Source: an uncultured Croceitalea sp. (GTDB taxonomy: Bacteria > Bacteroidota > Bacteroidia > Flavobacteriales > Flavobacteriaceae). From it: a stretch of DNA of 64,000 nucleotides. Positions 52,761-62,660 of this stretch are shown piece after piece. The position numbers and the translations under genes are program-made. The notes under the pieces were generated by a model, which saw only the letters and a program-made list of their open reading frames with translations, was not told where the DNA came from and did no database searches. Every line of letters starts with the position of its first letter. The stretch's first letter is position 1. The stretch spans positions 186,001-250,000 of the forward strand of contig CANMOV010000004.1 in assembly GCA_947499565.1 (NCBI GenBank). Direction: 5' to 3'.

Positions 52761-53453
52761 CTATATAGGCTCGTTGAGTAAATCTAAAAACTCCACGGCA
52801 TTGGCTTCCATTTTATGAACCACTTTGTCCGTTCTATTTACCAAATGGTTATATCCAATGTAAGCGATAATCCCCACAACTAAACCTGCTACAGTAGTTG
52901 TCATTGCCGTATAAATACCAGATGCCAAAGAACCCATTTCTGCTTGTCCTCCGCTACTTGCCATTTCATGGAATGCTAAAATCATACCAATTACAGTTCC
53001 AAGAAAACCAATCATTGGAGCGGCACCAGCAACTGTTGCCAAAATACTTACGTTTTTCTCTAGTTTATAAACTTCTAAAGTACCTGCATTTTCGATAGCT
53101 GTATTAATATCATCTAGCGGTTTTCCAATACGTGAAACTCCCTTTTCGGTTAAACGAGCCACTGGCGAATCGGTTTGAGCACAGAGTAATTTTGCAGCTT
53201 CTAACTTGCCATTCATAACATGATCACGAATCTGATTCATGAAATTCTTATCTATTTTAGATGCGGCTTTAATTGCAAAAATTCGCTCAAAATAAATATA
53301 AAGTGCTACAAAAAGTAATATGAAAAGCACGGTAATAATAACGATGCTTCCAGTACCACCATTAACGATTAAATCAATTACAGAAAGCGTTTTTTCTTCA
53401 GAAATAGAAGCCGCAGTATCAACGCCTTCTTCCAAATCTTGAAATAGTATCAT
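52761..53453 (-). CDS. ExbB/TolQ family proton-channel protein
   Basis: A 230-residue MotA/TolQ/ExbB-family protein with three membrane segments (about 33-55, 125-150 and 170-195). It has the conserved GAAPMIGFLGTVIGMILAF and SLASGIYTAMTTTVAGLVVGI. It forms the pentameric channel with ExbD. The first gene of the exbB-exbD-tonB-folC unit, it lies 55 bp after nhaD on the same strand, so it might be co-transcribed with it. Confidence 0.95.
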   Translation of the reverse strand: MILFQDLEEGVDTAASISEEKTLSVIDLIVNGGTGSIVIITVLFILLFVALYIYFERIFAIKAASKIDKNFMNQIRDHVMNGKLEAAKLLCAQTDSPVARLTEKGVSRIGKPLDDINTAIENAGTLEVYKLEKNVSILATVAGAAPMIGFLGTVIGMILAFHEMASSGGQAEMGSLASGIYTAMTTTVAGLVVGIIAYIGYNHLVNRTDKVVHKMEANAVEFLDLLNEPI

Positions 53454-53508
53454 AAAGTATCCCCAATTTTAGTTGCAATAATAACGCAGTTTTGGGAATA
53501 AAATTATG

Positions 53509-54837
53509 CTAAAGGACAAAATCACGTAAAGCAATAAATACCAATCCTCCGCCAACAAAGCCAACAAATGCTAACCAAGCTATTTTTTTAAGGTACCAGA
53601 AGAAATCTATTTTCTCCATCCCCATAGCTACAACACCAGCTGCTGAGCCAATAATTAGCATACTACCACCGGTTCCTGCAGAATAGGCTATAAAATGCCA
53701 TAATGGATGGTCTGGACCTTCTGAGAACATTCCCATACTTGCCGCAACCAAAGGAACATTATCAATTACTGCTGAGCCAATACCTAATAACATTACGACA
53801 ATATCACGTTGCGGTATGGCCTCGTTAAGGCTTTCTGCATAGTTAAATAAAATACCTAAAGACTCAAGTGCAGCTACAGCCAATAAAATACCAAGGAAGA
53901 AAAGAATACTTGGCAACTCAATCTTTGTGAGAGCTGAATGTACCGGACTATGGTGTGATGCCTCATGATGATCTTCATCAATGGCGGAGCTAATGCTAAA
54001 TTTAGCATTGCTATAAATCTCTGCAAATGTTGCTACTACTGCTAAAGAAAGCATCATCCCAACATATGGAGGTAAATGAGTGATAGTCTTAAAAAATGGA
54101 ACAAATACAATAGCTCCTAAGCCAAGATAGAGCATTGTAGGGCCATACTTTGATTTAGAACCTTCTTGTTTTTCTTCAATATCAACTTGACCGCTAAAAG
54201 CCTTAAATCTACTAGCTATCATTGTTGGTATAATCATACAAACTATTGATGGTAACAATACGTGAAGTACTAAAGAACCAGCTTCTACCTTACCTGCAAT
54301 CCATAGCATTGTAGTTGTTACATCACCTATTGGAGACCAAGCTCCCCCTGCGTTTGCATTTATAATAATTAAACCTGCAAACCACAATCTTGTTTCACGG
54401 TCTTTAATTACTTTTTGAAGTATTGTTATTAAAACAATTGTAGCGGTTAGGTTATCTATTATTGCAGATAATATAAAAGCTAAAATGGAAAAAATCCATA
54501 GTAATTTACGTTTACTACGTGTTTTTATATAACCCTTTATGGTAGCAAAGCCGTCGAAATAATCAATGATTTCAACTATCGTCATTGCACCTAATAGGAA
54601 TACTAAAATTTCTGCTGTTTTACCTAGATGATGCAACAGTATTTCATCAATATGCGTAGGTTCTAACTCCTTTAATTGAGCATTTACCTCAAAAACATCT
54701 AAATGTGCCAAGGCAATCATTGCCCATAATATGGCCATCATTGCCAATGCAGGAATTAATTTATCAATCTTTAAGTTATGCTCTAAGGTAATTGCTAGGT
54801 AACCAGCAAGAAATATGATGATGATTATGGTTTCCAT
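53509..54837 (-). CDS. nhaD: NhaD-type sodium:proton antiporter
   Basis: A 442-residue membrane protein of the ion-transporter superfamily with about 12 hydrophobic segments. Typical NhaD stretches are AILWAMIALAHLDVFEVN, the acidic HLGKTAEILVFLLGAMTIVEIIDYFDGF, IIDNLTATIVLITIL, NANAGGAWSPIGDVTTTMLWI and AVIDNVPLVAASMGMF. It exchanges Na+ (or Li+) for H+, consistent with a saline habitat. It is followed by the exbB gene. Confidence 0.92.
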   Translation of the reverse strand: METIIIIIFLAGYLAITLEHNLKIDKLIPALAMMAILWAMIALAHLDVFEVNAQLKELEPTHIDEILLHHLGKTAEILVFLLGAMTIVEIIDYFDGFATIKGYIKTRSKRKLLWIFSILAFILSAIIDNLTATIVLITILQKVIKDRETRLWFAGLIIINANAGGAWSPIGDVTTTMLWIAGKVEAGSLVLHVLLPSIVCMIIPTMIASRFKAFSGQVDIEEKQEGSKSKYGPTMLYLGLGAIVFVPFFKTITHLPPYVGMMLSLAVVATFAEIYSNAKFSISSAIDEDHHEASHHSPVHSALTKIELPSILFFLGILLAVAALESLGILFNYAESLNEAIPQRDIVVMLLGIGSAVIDNVPLVAASMGMFSEGPDHPLWHFIAYSAGTGGSMLIIGSAAGVVAMGMEKIDFFWYLKKIAWLAFVGFVGGGLVFIALRDFVL

Positions 54838-55046
54838 TTTCAGTTGGTTTTAAAAATGAGTTCGTTAAGATTATAAATAATTAGGTGATATCCTAAAGAT
54901 ATTCAAATAAGATGATTTTCATCATTATATAAACATTAAATATAAGGATTGATAAAAAAAGTGTGCCAAGACATAAGAAGCTTTTTTTAAAATTCAATTA
55001 TTCTTGTATTTCACCTAAAATCTCTGAAAAATCAACAGTTAAACCA

Positions 55047-55054
55047 TATATTTG
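55047..55054 (+). promoter_or_regulatory. possible -7 box of the acyl-CoA dehydrogenase gene
   Basis: TATATTTG matches TAnnTTTG 29 bp before the ATG. No TTG lies at the expected distance upstream, so this is a weak call. Confidence 0.3.
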
Positions 55055-55083
55055 CATCGTATTTTTATTTATTTCACAATAGT

Positions 55084-56226
55084 ATGGACTTTACCCTTTC
55101 AGAAGAGCAATTAATGATTCAACAAGCTGCAAGAGACTTTGCGCAAAATGAATTATTACCTGGCATTATTGAGCGTGATGATGCTCAAAAATTTCCAGCG
55201 GAACAGGTTAAAAAAATGGGAGAACTAGGTTTCCTTGGAATGATGGTTGATTCCAAATATGGCGGCAGTGGATTAGACACCTTATCATACGTTATTGCTA
55301 TGGAAGAGCTTTCTAAAGTAGATGCATCTGCATCTGTTATTGTTTCCGTAAACAATTCTTTGGTTTGTTGGGGCTTAGAAACTTTTGGAAATGATGAACA
55401 AAAACAAAAATATTTAACTCGCTTAGCATCAGGTGAAATTATCGGAGCTTTTTGCCTATCTGAACCAGAAGCTGGCAGTGATGCTACTTCTCAGAAAACA
55501 ACTGCAATAGATAAAGGAGATCATTACGTGATTAATGGTACTAAAAACTGGATTACCAACGGAAATTCTGCCGAGGTTTATTTAGTAATTGCCCAAACTG
55601 ATGTTGAAAAAGGACATAAAGGTATTAATGCGTTGATTGTTGAAAAGGGCATGGAAGGTTTTGAGATAGGACCAAAAGAAAATAAACTGGGTATTCGAGG
55701 AAGTGATACCCACTCCTTACTTTTTAATGATGTAAAAGTTCCTAAAGAAAATCGAATTGGTGAAGATGGCTTCGGTTTTAAATTTGCAATGAAAACACTT
55801 TCCGGTGGAAGAATTGGTATTGCAGCACAAGCATTAGGAATAGCAGCTGGTGCTTATGAATTGGCATTAAAGTATTCTAAAGAACGTAAAGCCTTTGGTA
55901 CGGAGATTTCTAACCATCAAGCGATTGCTTTCAAATTAGCGGATATGCATACTAAAATACAAGCCGCACGCCATTTGGTTTACAAGGCAGCTTGGGACAA
56001 AGACAATGGTAATGATTATACATTATCAGGTGCAATGGCAAAACTCTATGCAGCTGAAACAGCAATGGAAGTTGCAATAGAAGCTGTTCAAATTCATGGT
56101 GGAAACGGGTTTGTTAAAGATTATCATGTAGAACGAATGATGAGAGATGCAAAAATCACTCAGATTTATGAGGGCACTTCAGAAATTCAAAAAATAGTAA
56201 TCTCTAGAAGTATTTTAAGAGATTAA
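55084..56226 (+). CDS. acyl-CoA dehydrogenase
   Basis: A 380-residue FAD enzyme catalysing alpha,beta-dehydrogenation of acyl-CoA. It has FCLSEPEAGSDATS, WITNGNSAEVYLV, RIGIAAQALGIA and QIHGGNGFVKDYHVER. The catalytic base is Glu-363 in QIYEGTSEIQ, the position used by short- and medium-chain members. Chain-length preference cannot be fixed. It stands alone with a strong terminator behind it. Confidence 0.95.
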   Translation: MDFTLSEEQLMIQQAARDFAQNELLPGIIERDDAQKFPAEQVKKMGELGFLGMMVDSKYGGSGLDTLSYVIAMEELSKVDASASVIVSVNNSLVCWGLETFGNDEQKQKYLTRLASGEIIGAFCLSEPEAGSDATSQKTTAIDKGDHYVINGTKNWITNGNSAEVYLVIAQTDVEKGHKGINALIVEKGMEGFEIGPKENKLGIRGSDTHSLLFNDVKVPKENRIGEDGFGFKFAMKTLSGGRIGIAAQALGIAAGAYELALKYSKERKAFGTEISNHQAIAFKLADMHTKIQAARHLVYKAAWDKDNGNDYTLSGAMAKLYAAETAMEVAIEAVQIHGGNGFVKDYHVERMMRDAKITQIYEGTSEIQKIVISRSILRD

Positions 56227-56250
56227 TAGCTAATTCATATATTTTAATTT

Positions 56251-56290
56251 AATAGCACCCCTATTTTTTTAGGGGTGCTATTATTTTTTT
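56251..56290 (+). terminator. intrinsic terminator of the acyl-CoA dehydrogenase gene
   Basis: A perfect 12-bp stem (56251-56262 with 56271-56282) with an 8-nt loop is followed by T7, 25 bp after the stop. Confidence 0.92.
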
Positions 56291-56552
56291 AATACTTTAT
56301 TAAATTAAACAACCATTCCATATAGGATATAAACCTGTTTCTTTCAATTACCGCTGCACCCAATACCGTTTTTACCATATGTAAAGACGAATACAGCATA
56401 AAATTTGCATTTTGACAATTTAGAGGGGGTAGAATTTACATTTTGAATATTTTTTAACGTTTTTGGAGGTATACTGTTTTTTTTCTTTCATTATTTATAA
56501 ATCACAATAAATAGTTCAATGGTTATGATATTTTTGAAGAAATACCATAATT

Positions 56553-59500
56553 ATGAAGCTAGAAAAACAAGGACTATATCTTCCCGAATTTGAACACGAT
56601 AACTGTGGTGCAGGGTTCATTTGCAGTCTAAAAGGAAAAAAGTCAAATGACATTATCCATAAGGCTTTAGAGATTCTGGTAAAATTAGAACATAGGGGTG
56701 CTGTAAGTTCTGATGGTAAAACTGGAGATGGCGCTGGTATTTTAATAGACATCCCTCATGATTTTTTTATTAATGTATGTGAATTTAAACTTCCAAAAGC
56801 AGGAGATTATGCAGTAAGCAATGTTTTCCTCCCACAGAAAGAAAACCAAAGAGCATTCTGCATCGCTGTATTCGAGAAAAACATTAAGAAACAAGGACTT
56901 CAACTATTGGGATGGCGAGATGTACCAGTAAACAAATCTATCCCTGGCAGAATTGCTGCAGAAACAGAACCATTTGTAAAGCAAGTTTTTATTGGTAAAG
57001 AAGATAGACTAGATGATTTTCAATTCAATCTAAAACTATTTATAGCTAGAAAAACTACAGAACATACTATAATTGCTTCAAAACTATCTGAAAGTCAATT
57101 CTTTTACTTACCTAGTTTATCAACTAAAATAATCATTTTCAAAGGTTTATTGGTTCCTGAGGATATAAGTAGATATTACAAAGACTTACAAGATTCTAGA
57201 GTAGTAACTCGATTGGCTCTGGTTCATCAACGTTTTTCAACCAATACTTTTCCGACATGGGATTTAGCGCAGCCTTTTCGCTACATGTGTCATAATGGTG
57301 AAATTAACACCTTGCGTGGTAACGTAGCTCGTATGAAGTCACGTGAAGAATTAATGCGCAGCGATTGGTTTGGTGAAGAAATTAAAAATATACTACCAGT
57401 AGTCTTACCAAGCAAGTCAGATTCAGCAAGTATGGATATGGTTGTTGAATTGTTATTGATGACCGGTCGTTCACTTCCCGAGGTTATGATGATGTTAGTA
57501 CCCGAGGCATGGGAAAAGAATACGGATATGTCTGAAACCAAAAGAGCTTTTTATGAATACAACTCTTGCTTAATGGAACCTTGGGACGGACCAGCATCCA
57601 TTCCTTTTACTGATGGAAACTACATTGGAGCAGTATTAGACAGGAACGGTCTACGCCCTTCTCGTTATACCGTAACCAAACAAGGTTATGTGATCATGTC
57701 ATCGGAAACAGGCGTAGTTGATTTACAACCTGAAGATGTTGAGTTCCATGGTCGCCTAGAACCAGGGAAAATGTTTTTGGTAAACATGGAAGAGGGCAGA
57801 ATTATTAATGATGAAGAGGTCAAAGAAACCATTGCAAAAAAGTATCCTTATAAAAAATGGCTTAAAGACAACTTAGTACATCTTAAAGATATTCCATATA
57901 ATGATTGCCCTGTTTTCTTTGGAGAGTTTCCATTAGAAATTAGAAGATCTGCTTTTGGTTATACTCAAGAAGATATTAATACCATTATAATGCCGATGGC
58001 AAAAAATGGTAAAGAACCAATTGGTTCTATGGGTTCTGACACTCCCATTGCAGTACTTTCTGAACGTCCTCAATTAATTTACAACTACTTTAAACAATTG
58101 TTTGCTCAGGTTACCAATCCACCTTTGGATGGTATTCGTGAAGAATTGATAACAGACATCAGCCTTACTCTAGGCAGCGACCATAATATTTTTGAGTTTA
58201 CTGAAGATCATTGTAGAAAATTAAAAATTCAAAATCCAGTAATCTCAAAAGAAGATCTTGATAAAATAAAAAATTACGATTCTAGCCCAGATTATAAAGT
58301 AGTTTCAATCCCTACTTTATATGAAGTAGAAAAAGGACATAATGGACTCGAAGAGGCCTTAGATAGTATTTTAAGACGAGCAATAAACGCTATCAATGAT
58401 GGCGCAAACATTATCATCTTATCGGATAGAATGGTAAGCAGTGAAATGGCCGCTATTCCAGCTTTATTAGCATGTTCTTTTGTAAACAGTGGGTTGGGCA
58501 GAAATGGCAATAGATCTAAACTTAGTATTATCATAGAATCGGCCGAACCGAGAGAGGTACACCATTTTGCACTTCTTTTTGGGTATGGTGCAAGCGCAAT
58601 AAACCCATATTTAGTAAATGAAATAATAGGGCAACAATTAGAAGAAGACAACACAACGGATTACACATTCCAAGAAGCAATAGAGAATTATAATAAAGCT
58701 GTAGGTAAGGGCATCTTAAAAGTGATGAACAAAATTGGCATTTCTACCTTAAATTCTTATCGCGGTTCACGTTTATTCGAGTGTATAGGTATAAACACTA
58801 AAGTTGTAGAAAAATATTTTCCTAATACACCTACCCGAATTCAAGGGATAGGTTTGTATGAAATAGAAAAAGAAATAAGCAAACGCCATTCAAAAGCCTT
58901 TAAAGCCAAGAAGATTAATGCAAATTTAGATTTAGAAATAGGTGGGGAATATCGTTGGAGAAGAGATGGCGAAAAACATATGTTTAATCCATTAAGCATA
59001 GCGAAGCTGCAAAAGGCTGTTCGCAATAATGAACCAAACACCTATAAAGAATACTCAGAATTAGTCAATGAGCAATCAAAAAACTTAATGACTATACGCG
59101 GTTTGTTCGAATTTTCAAACTACGACCCTATTCCAATTGAAGACGTGGAGCCCTGGACAGAAATCGTAAAACGATTTAAAACGGGAGCCATGTCCTATGG
59201 AAGTATTAGTAAGGAAGCCCATGAGAATTTGGCCATCGCAATGAACCGAATAGGTGGAAAAAGTAATTCTGGTGAAGGTGGAGAAGATGCTGAACGTTTT
59301 TACAAAAACCAGTCAGGAGATTGGAGAAATAGCGCAATTAAGCAAGTAGCATCCGGTCGTTTTGGAGTTACCTCTAACTATCTGACCAATGCACAAGAAA
59401 TTCAAATTAAAATGGCGCAAGGTGCTAAGCCAGGCGAAGGTGGGCAATTACCTGGACCAAAAGTAAATCCTGCAATTGCCAAAACACGAAACTCTACACC

Positions 59501-61058
59501 TTATGTGGGACTAATTTCCCCACCACCACATCATGATATTTATTCTATTGAGGATTTATCACAATTAATTTTCGATTTAAAATCTGCAAATAGAGAGGCA
59601 AGAATAAATGTAAAATTAGTTTCTGAAGTTGGTGTTGGAACCGTAGCGGCAGGAGTTGCAAAAGCTAAGGCGGATGTTATCCTAGTTTCTGGGTTTGATG
59701 GAGGTACTGGTGCATCACCACTTACTTCACTAAAACATGCAGGTTTACCATGGGAACTTGGTATTGCAGAAGCACAACAAACCTTGGTCATGAACGACCT
59801 TAGAAACAGAATAGTTTTAGAGTGTGACGGTCAGTTAAAAACTGGTCGTGATGTCGCAATTGCCTGTTTGTTGGGCGCAGAAGAATTTGGTTTTGCGACT
59901 GCGCCGTTAGTAGCTTCTGGTTGTATTATGATGCGTGTTTGCCATCTTAATACCTGTCCGGTTGGTATCGCTACACAAAATCCAGAACTCCGTAAAAAAT
60001 TCAAAGGAAAGCCAGAACACGTTGTGAACTATATGTACTTTATAGCTCAAGAGCTACGCGAAATTATGGCTAAGCTTGGTTTCAAAACCGTAAATGAAAT
60101 GGTAGGCCAAGTACATAAGTTGGATAGAAAGAAAGCTATTAATCATTACAAAGCTTCAGGTATCGATTTAACACCTATTTTACATGAGGTAGATGTACCA
60201 AAAGGAACTAAGGTTTATAACACTCAGGAACAACAACATGATGTATCAAAATCTATCGAGTTTGATATTATTAGAAAAGCTAATCCTTCTTTGTTCAGAA
60301 AAGAAAAGCTAACATTAGATTTTCCTATTAAAAATACAGACAGAGCAGTTGGAGCTATCCTGAGTAATGAAATATCAAAAGTATATGGGGCACAAGGACT
60401 TCCCATAAATACTTTAAAAATAAACTTCACAGGATCGGCTGGTCAAAGTTTTGGAGCATTTGCCACCAGGGGTCTTACCTTAATTGTAAACGGAAACACA
60501 AATGATTATTTAGGTAAAGGGCTTTCTGGAGCAAAACTTGTTATAAAAGTTCCCGAAAAATCAACAATTACGCCAGAGGATAATGTGATTACAGGCAATG
60601 TAACGCTATATGGAGCTACTGCTGGTAGAGCCTATATAAATGGAAAAGCAGGGGAGCGTTTTTGTGTGCGAAATTCGGGAGCAAAAGCTGTTGTTGAAGG
60701 TATTGGAGATCATGGCTGTGAATATATGACTGGTGGTGTAGCTGTAATCCTAGGAGAAGTAGGTAGAAATTTTGGAGCTGGAATGAGTGGAGGTATCGCC
60801 TATATTTTTGATAAGAATAACACATTTAAAAAACAATGCAATACCGAATCATTAAACTTATTACGTGTAGAAGAAGACAATGATGTTAAACAGTTGAAGG
60901 ATTTGATTGAAAGTCATTATAATTCCACACTGAGTCCATTAGCACAGCATATTTTAGAAAACTGGGAAACAGCTTTACCTAAGTTTATTAAGGTGCTTCC
61001 TGAAGAGTATAAACAGGCACTGATACGTTTGAAAAAAGAAAAAATGGAAGTGCCATAA
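56553..61058 (+). CDS. gltB: glutamate synthase large subunit
   Basis: A 1501-residue GOGAT alpha subunit. The N-terminal glutaminase starts at Cys-18 in DNCGAGF after a short propeptide. The central and FMN-binding synthase domains follow, with GEGGQLPGPKVN, GFDGGTGASPLTSLKHAG and the 3Fe-4S motif CHLNTCPVGIA. The C-terminal GxGxG beta-helix (NYGATAGRA-type repeats) ends near residue 1450. It makes two glutamates from glutamine and 2-oxoglutarate with electrons from GltD, encoded 77 bp downstream. The 262-bp upstream gap contains a TATTTTTG box (56529) but no matching TTG. Confidence 0.98.
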   Translation: MKLEKQGLYLPEFEHDNCGAGFICSLKGKKSNDIIHKALEILVKLEHRGAVSSDGKTGDGAGILIDIPHDFFINVCEFKLPKAGDYAVSNVFLPQKENQRAFCIAVFEKNIKKQGLQLLGWRDVPVNKSIPGRIAAETEPFVKQVFIGKEDRLDDFQFNLKLFIARKTTEHTIIASKLSESQFFYLPSLSTKIIIFKGLLVPEDISRYYKDLQDSRVVTRLALVHQRFSTNTFPTWDLAQPFRYMCHNGEINTLRGNVARMKSREELMRSDWFGEEIKNILPVVLPSKSDSASMDMVVELLLMTGRSLPEVMMMLVPEAWEKNTDMSETKRAFYEYNSCLMEPWDGPASIPFTDGNYIGAVLDRNGLRPSRYTVTKQGYVIMSSETGVVDLQPEDVEFHGRLEPGKMFLVNMEEGRIINDEEVKETIAKKYPYKKWLKDNLVHLKDIPYNDCPVFFGEFPLEIRRSAFGYTQEDINTIIMPMAKNGKEPIGSMGSDTPIAVLSERPQLIYNYFKQLFAQVTNPPLDGIREELITDISLTLGSDHNIFEFTEDHCRKLKIQNPVISKEDLDKIKNYDSSPDYKVVSIPTLYEVEKGHNGLEEALDSILRRAINAINDGANIIILSDRMVSSEMAAIPALLACSFVNSGLGRNGNRSKLSIIIESAEPREVHHFALLFGYGASAINPYLVNEIIGQQLEEDNTTDYTFQEAIENYNKAVGKGILKVMNKIGISTLNSYRGSRLFECIGINTKVVEKYFPNTPTRIQGIGLYEIEKEISKRHSKAFKAKKINANLDLEIGGEYRWRRDGEKHMFNPLSIAKLQKAVRNNEPNTYKEYSELVNEQSKNLMTIRGLFEFSNYDPIPIEDVEPWTEIVKRFKTGAMSYGSISKEAHENLAIAMNRIGGKSNSGEGGEDAERFYKNQSGDWRNSAIKQVASGRFGVTSNYLTNAQEIQIKMAQGAKPGEGGQLPGPKVNPAIAKTRNSTPYVGLISPPPHHDIYSIEDLSQLIFDLKSANREARINVKLVSEVGVGTVAAGVAKAKADVILVSGFDGGTGASPLTSLKHAGLPWELGIAEAQQTLVMNDLRNRIVLECDGQLKTGRDVAIACLLGAEEFGFATAPLVASGCIMMRVCHLNTCPVGIATQNPELRKKFKGKPEHVVNYMYFIAQELREIMAKLGFKTVNEMVGQVHKLDRKKAINHYKASGIDLTPILHEVDVPKGTKVYNTQEQQHDVSKSIEFDIIRKANPSLFRKEKLTLDFPIKNTDRAVGAILSNEISKVYGAQGLPINTLKINFTGSAGQSFGAFATRGLTLIVNGNTNDYLGKGLSGAKLVIKVPEKSTITPEDNVITGNVTLYGATAGRAYINGKAGERFCVRNSGAKAVVEGIGDHGCEYMTGGVAVILGEVGRNFGAGMSGGIAYIFDKNNTFKKQCNTESLNLLRVEEDNDVKQLKDLIESHYNSTLSPLAQHILENWETALPKFIKVLPEEYKQALIRLKKEKMEVP

Positions 61059-61135
61059 GCAAGTCCTTTATTATTAATGAATTTATTCTTTAAGTGGAAA
61101 TTTCAAGACTTTTTTAAGTTATAAATACGATTTAA

Positions 61136-62602
61136 ATGGGAAAAACAACAGGATTTATGGAGTTTGAGCGTAAGGATGAAACTTATGCTCCTGTTAAAGA
61201 CAGAATAAAAAACTATAAAGAGTTTACAAAACCGCTTAAAGAAAATGAGCTAAAAGATCAAGGAGCTCGTTGCATGGACTGTGGTATCCCGTTTTGTCAT
61301 AGCGGTTGTCCTTTAGGAAATTTAATTCCAGATTTTAATGATGCTGTATATCAAGGAAAATGGGAAAAAGCAACCAAAATACTACATTCAACTAATAACT
61401 TTCCAGAATTTACAGGTAGGCTTTGTCCCGCCCCTTGCGAAGAATCATGTGTTCTAGGTATAAATGAAGATCCGGTATCCATAGAGAATATTGAAAAAAA
61501 CATTGTAGAGGTAGCTTTTAAGAATAAATGGATAAAACCGAACCCTCCTTTAAAAAGAACTGATAAAAAAGTCGCTGTGATTGGTTCTGGTCCAGCAGGT
61601 TTAGCTGCTGCCCAGCAATTAAACCGCGCAGGACATAAGGTAACAGTTTTTGAACGCGATGAAAAAGCTGGAGGCTTACTCCGCTTCGGCATTCCTGATT
61701 TTAAAATGGAAAAGAATGTCATTGATCGTCGATTGGTCATACTTGAAGAAGAAGGCATTGTTTTTAAAACAGGGATAAATGTGGGTGTCGATATAAAAGC
61801 AAAAGAATTGCTATTAGATTTTGATGCTACTGTTCTTTGTGGGGGAGCCACTATACGAAGAGTATTACCCATACCAGGCGCTGATTTAAAAGGCGTAGTG
61901 CAGGCCATGGACTTTCTTCCTCAAAATAATCGCAGAGTGGCAGGTCAAAAAAACTTCAAGGAAGAAATTTTGGCTACGGATAAAGATGTGATTGTCATTG
62001 GTGGGGGTGACACCGGATCAGATTGCATTGGAACCTCAATAAGACATGGTGCAAATTCGGTATCCAACTTTGAAATTATGCCTATGGCAACTAAAGAAAG
62101 ACCGGATAATCAACCCTGGCCATTTTGGCCCATGCGATTACGTACCAGCTCATCTCATAAAGAAGGTGCCGAGAGATTCTTTAGTATTTCAACCAAAAAA
62201 TTTGTAGGCGATAAAGATGGCAATCTAACTGGTTTGGTAACAGCAGAAGTAGAATGGGAAATGATTCCAGGCCAAAGACCTAAATTAAAAGAAGTACCAA
62301 ATACCGAGAAAAAATGGAAATGCGAATTAGCACTACTTGCCCTTGGTTTTACAGGTTCGGAAAAGACACTAGCAGATCAGTTTGAACTGCAAATGGATGA
62401 ACGAACTAATATTGAAGCTTCAGAAAAAAACTATCAAACCAATGTACCTGGAGTTTTTGTTGCAGGTGACCAACGTAGAGGGCAATCTCTAATCGTTTGG
62501 GCCATATCAGAAGGAAGACAAGCAGCCCATCATATCGACGCCTATTTAATGGGTAAATCAACCCTTCCCTTAAAAGGAGAAGGTGATTTACCTAGAATTT
62601 AA
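61136..62602 (+). CDS. gltD: glutamate synthase small subunit
   Basis: A 488-residue NADPH- and FAD-dependent subunit. It has the N-terminal Cys clusters CMDCGIPFCHSGCPLGN and LCPAPCEESCVLG for two 4Fe-4S centres. FAD motif VIGSGPAGLAAAQQL is followed by FGIPDFKMEK, NADPH motif VIGGGDTGSDC and the C-terminal FVAGDQRRGQSLIVWAI. It delivers electrons to GltB. The pair is the main ammonium-assimilation route with glutamine synthetase. A terminator follows. Confidence 0.98.
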   Translation: MGKTTGFMEFERKDETYAPVKDRIKNYKEFTKPLKENELKDQGARCMDCGIPFCHSGCPLGNLIPDFNDAVYQGKWEKATKILHSTNNFPEFTGRLCPAPCEESCVLGINEDPVSIENIEKNIVEVAFKNKWIKPNPPLKRTDKKVAVIGSGPAGLAAAQQLNRAGHKVTVFERDEKAGGLLRFGIPDFKMEKNVIDRRLVILEEEGIVFKTGINVGVDIKAKELLLDFDATVLCGGATIRRVLPIPGADLKGVVQAMDFLPQNNRRVAGQKNFKEEILATDKDVIVIGGGDTGSDCIGTSIRHGANSVSNFEIMPMATKERPDNQPWPFWPMRLRTSSSHKEGAERFFSISTKKFVGDKDGNLTGLVTAEVEWEMIPGQRPKLKEVPNTEKKWKCELALLALGFTGSEKTLADQFELQMDERTNIEASEKNYQTNVPGVFVAGDQRRGQSLIVWAISEGRQAAHHIDAYLMGKSTLPLKGEGDLPRI

Positions 62603-62631
62603 CCGACCAATGGTAGTTATTTGAGTTAGTC

Positions 62632-62660
62632 AAAGCGGCAGGTGACCTGCCGCTTTTTTT
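62632..62660 (+). terminator. intrinsic terminator of gltBD
   Basis: An 11-bp GC-rich stem (62632-62642 with 62646-62656) with a 3-nt loop is followed by a T run. Its T tract reaches the stop codon of the convergent beta-helix gene. Confidence 0.92.

Noticed and set aside
56412-56445. TTGACA ... TACATTTTG as the gltB promoter
   Set aside because: The -7 element has one extra base compared with TAnnTTTG, and the site lies over 100 bp upstream; not strong enough to list as a feature.
60224-60825. Minus-strand frames inside gltB
   Set aside because: They lie fully within a well-supported plus-strand enzyme gene and have no domain-like composition.
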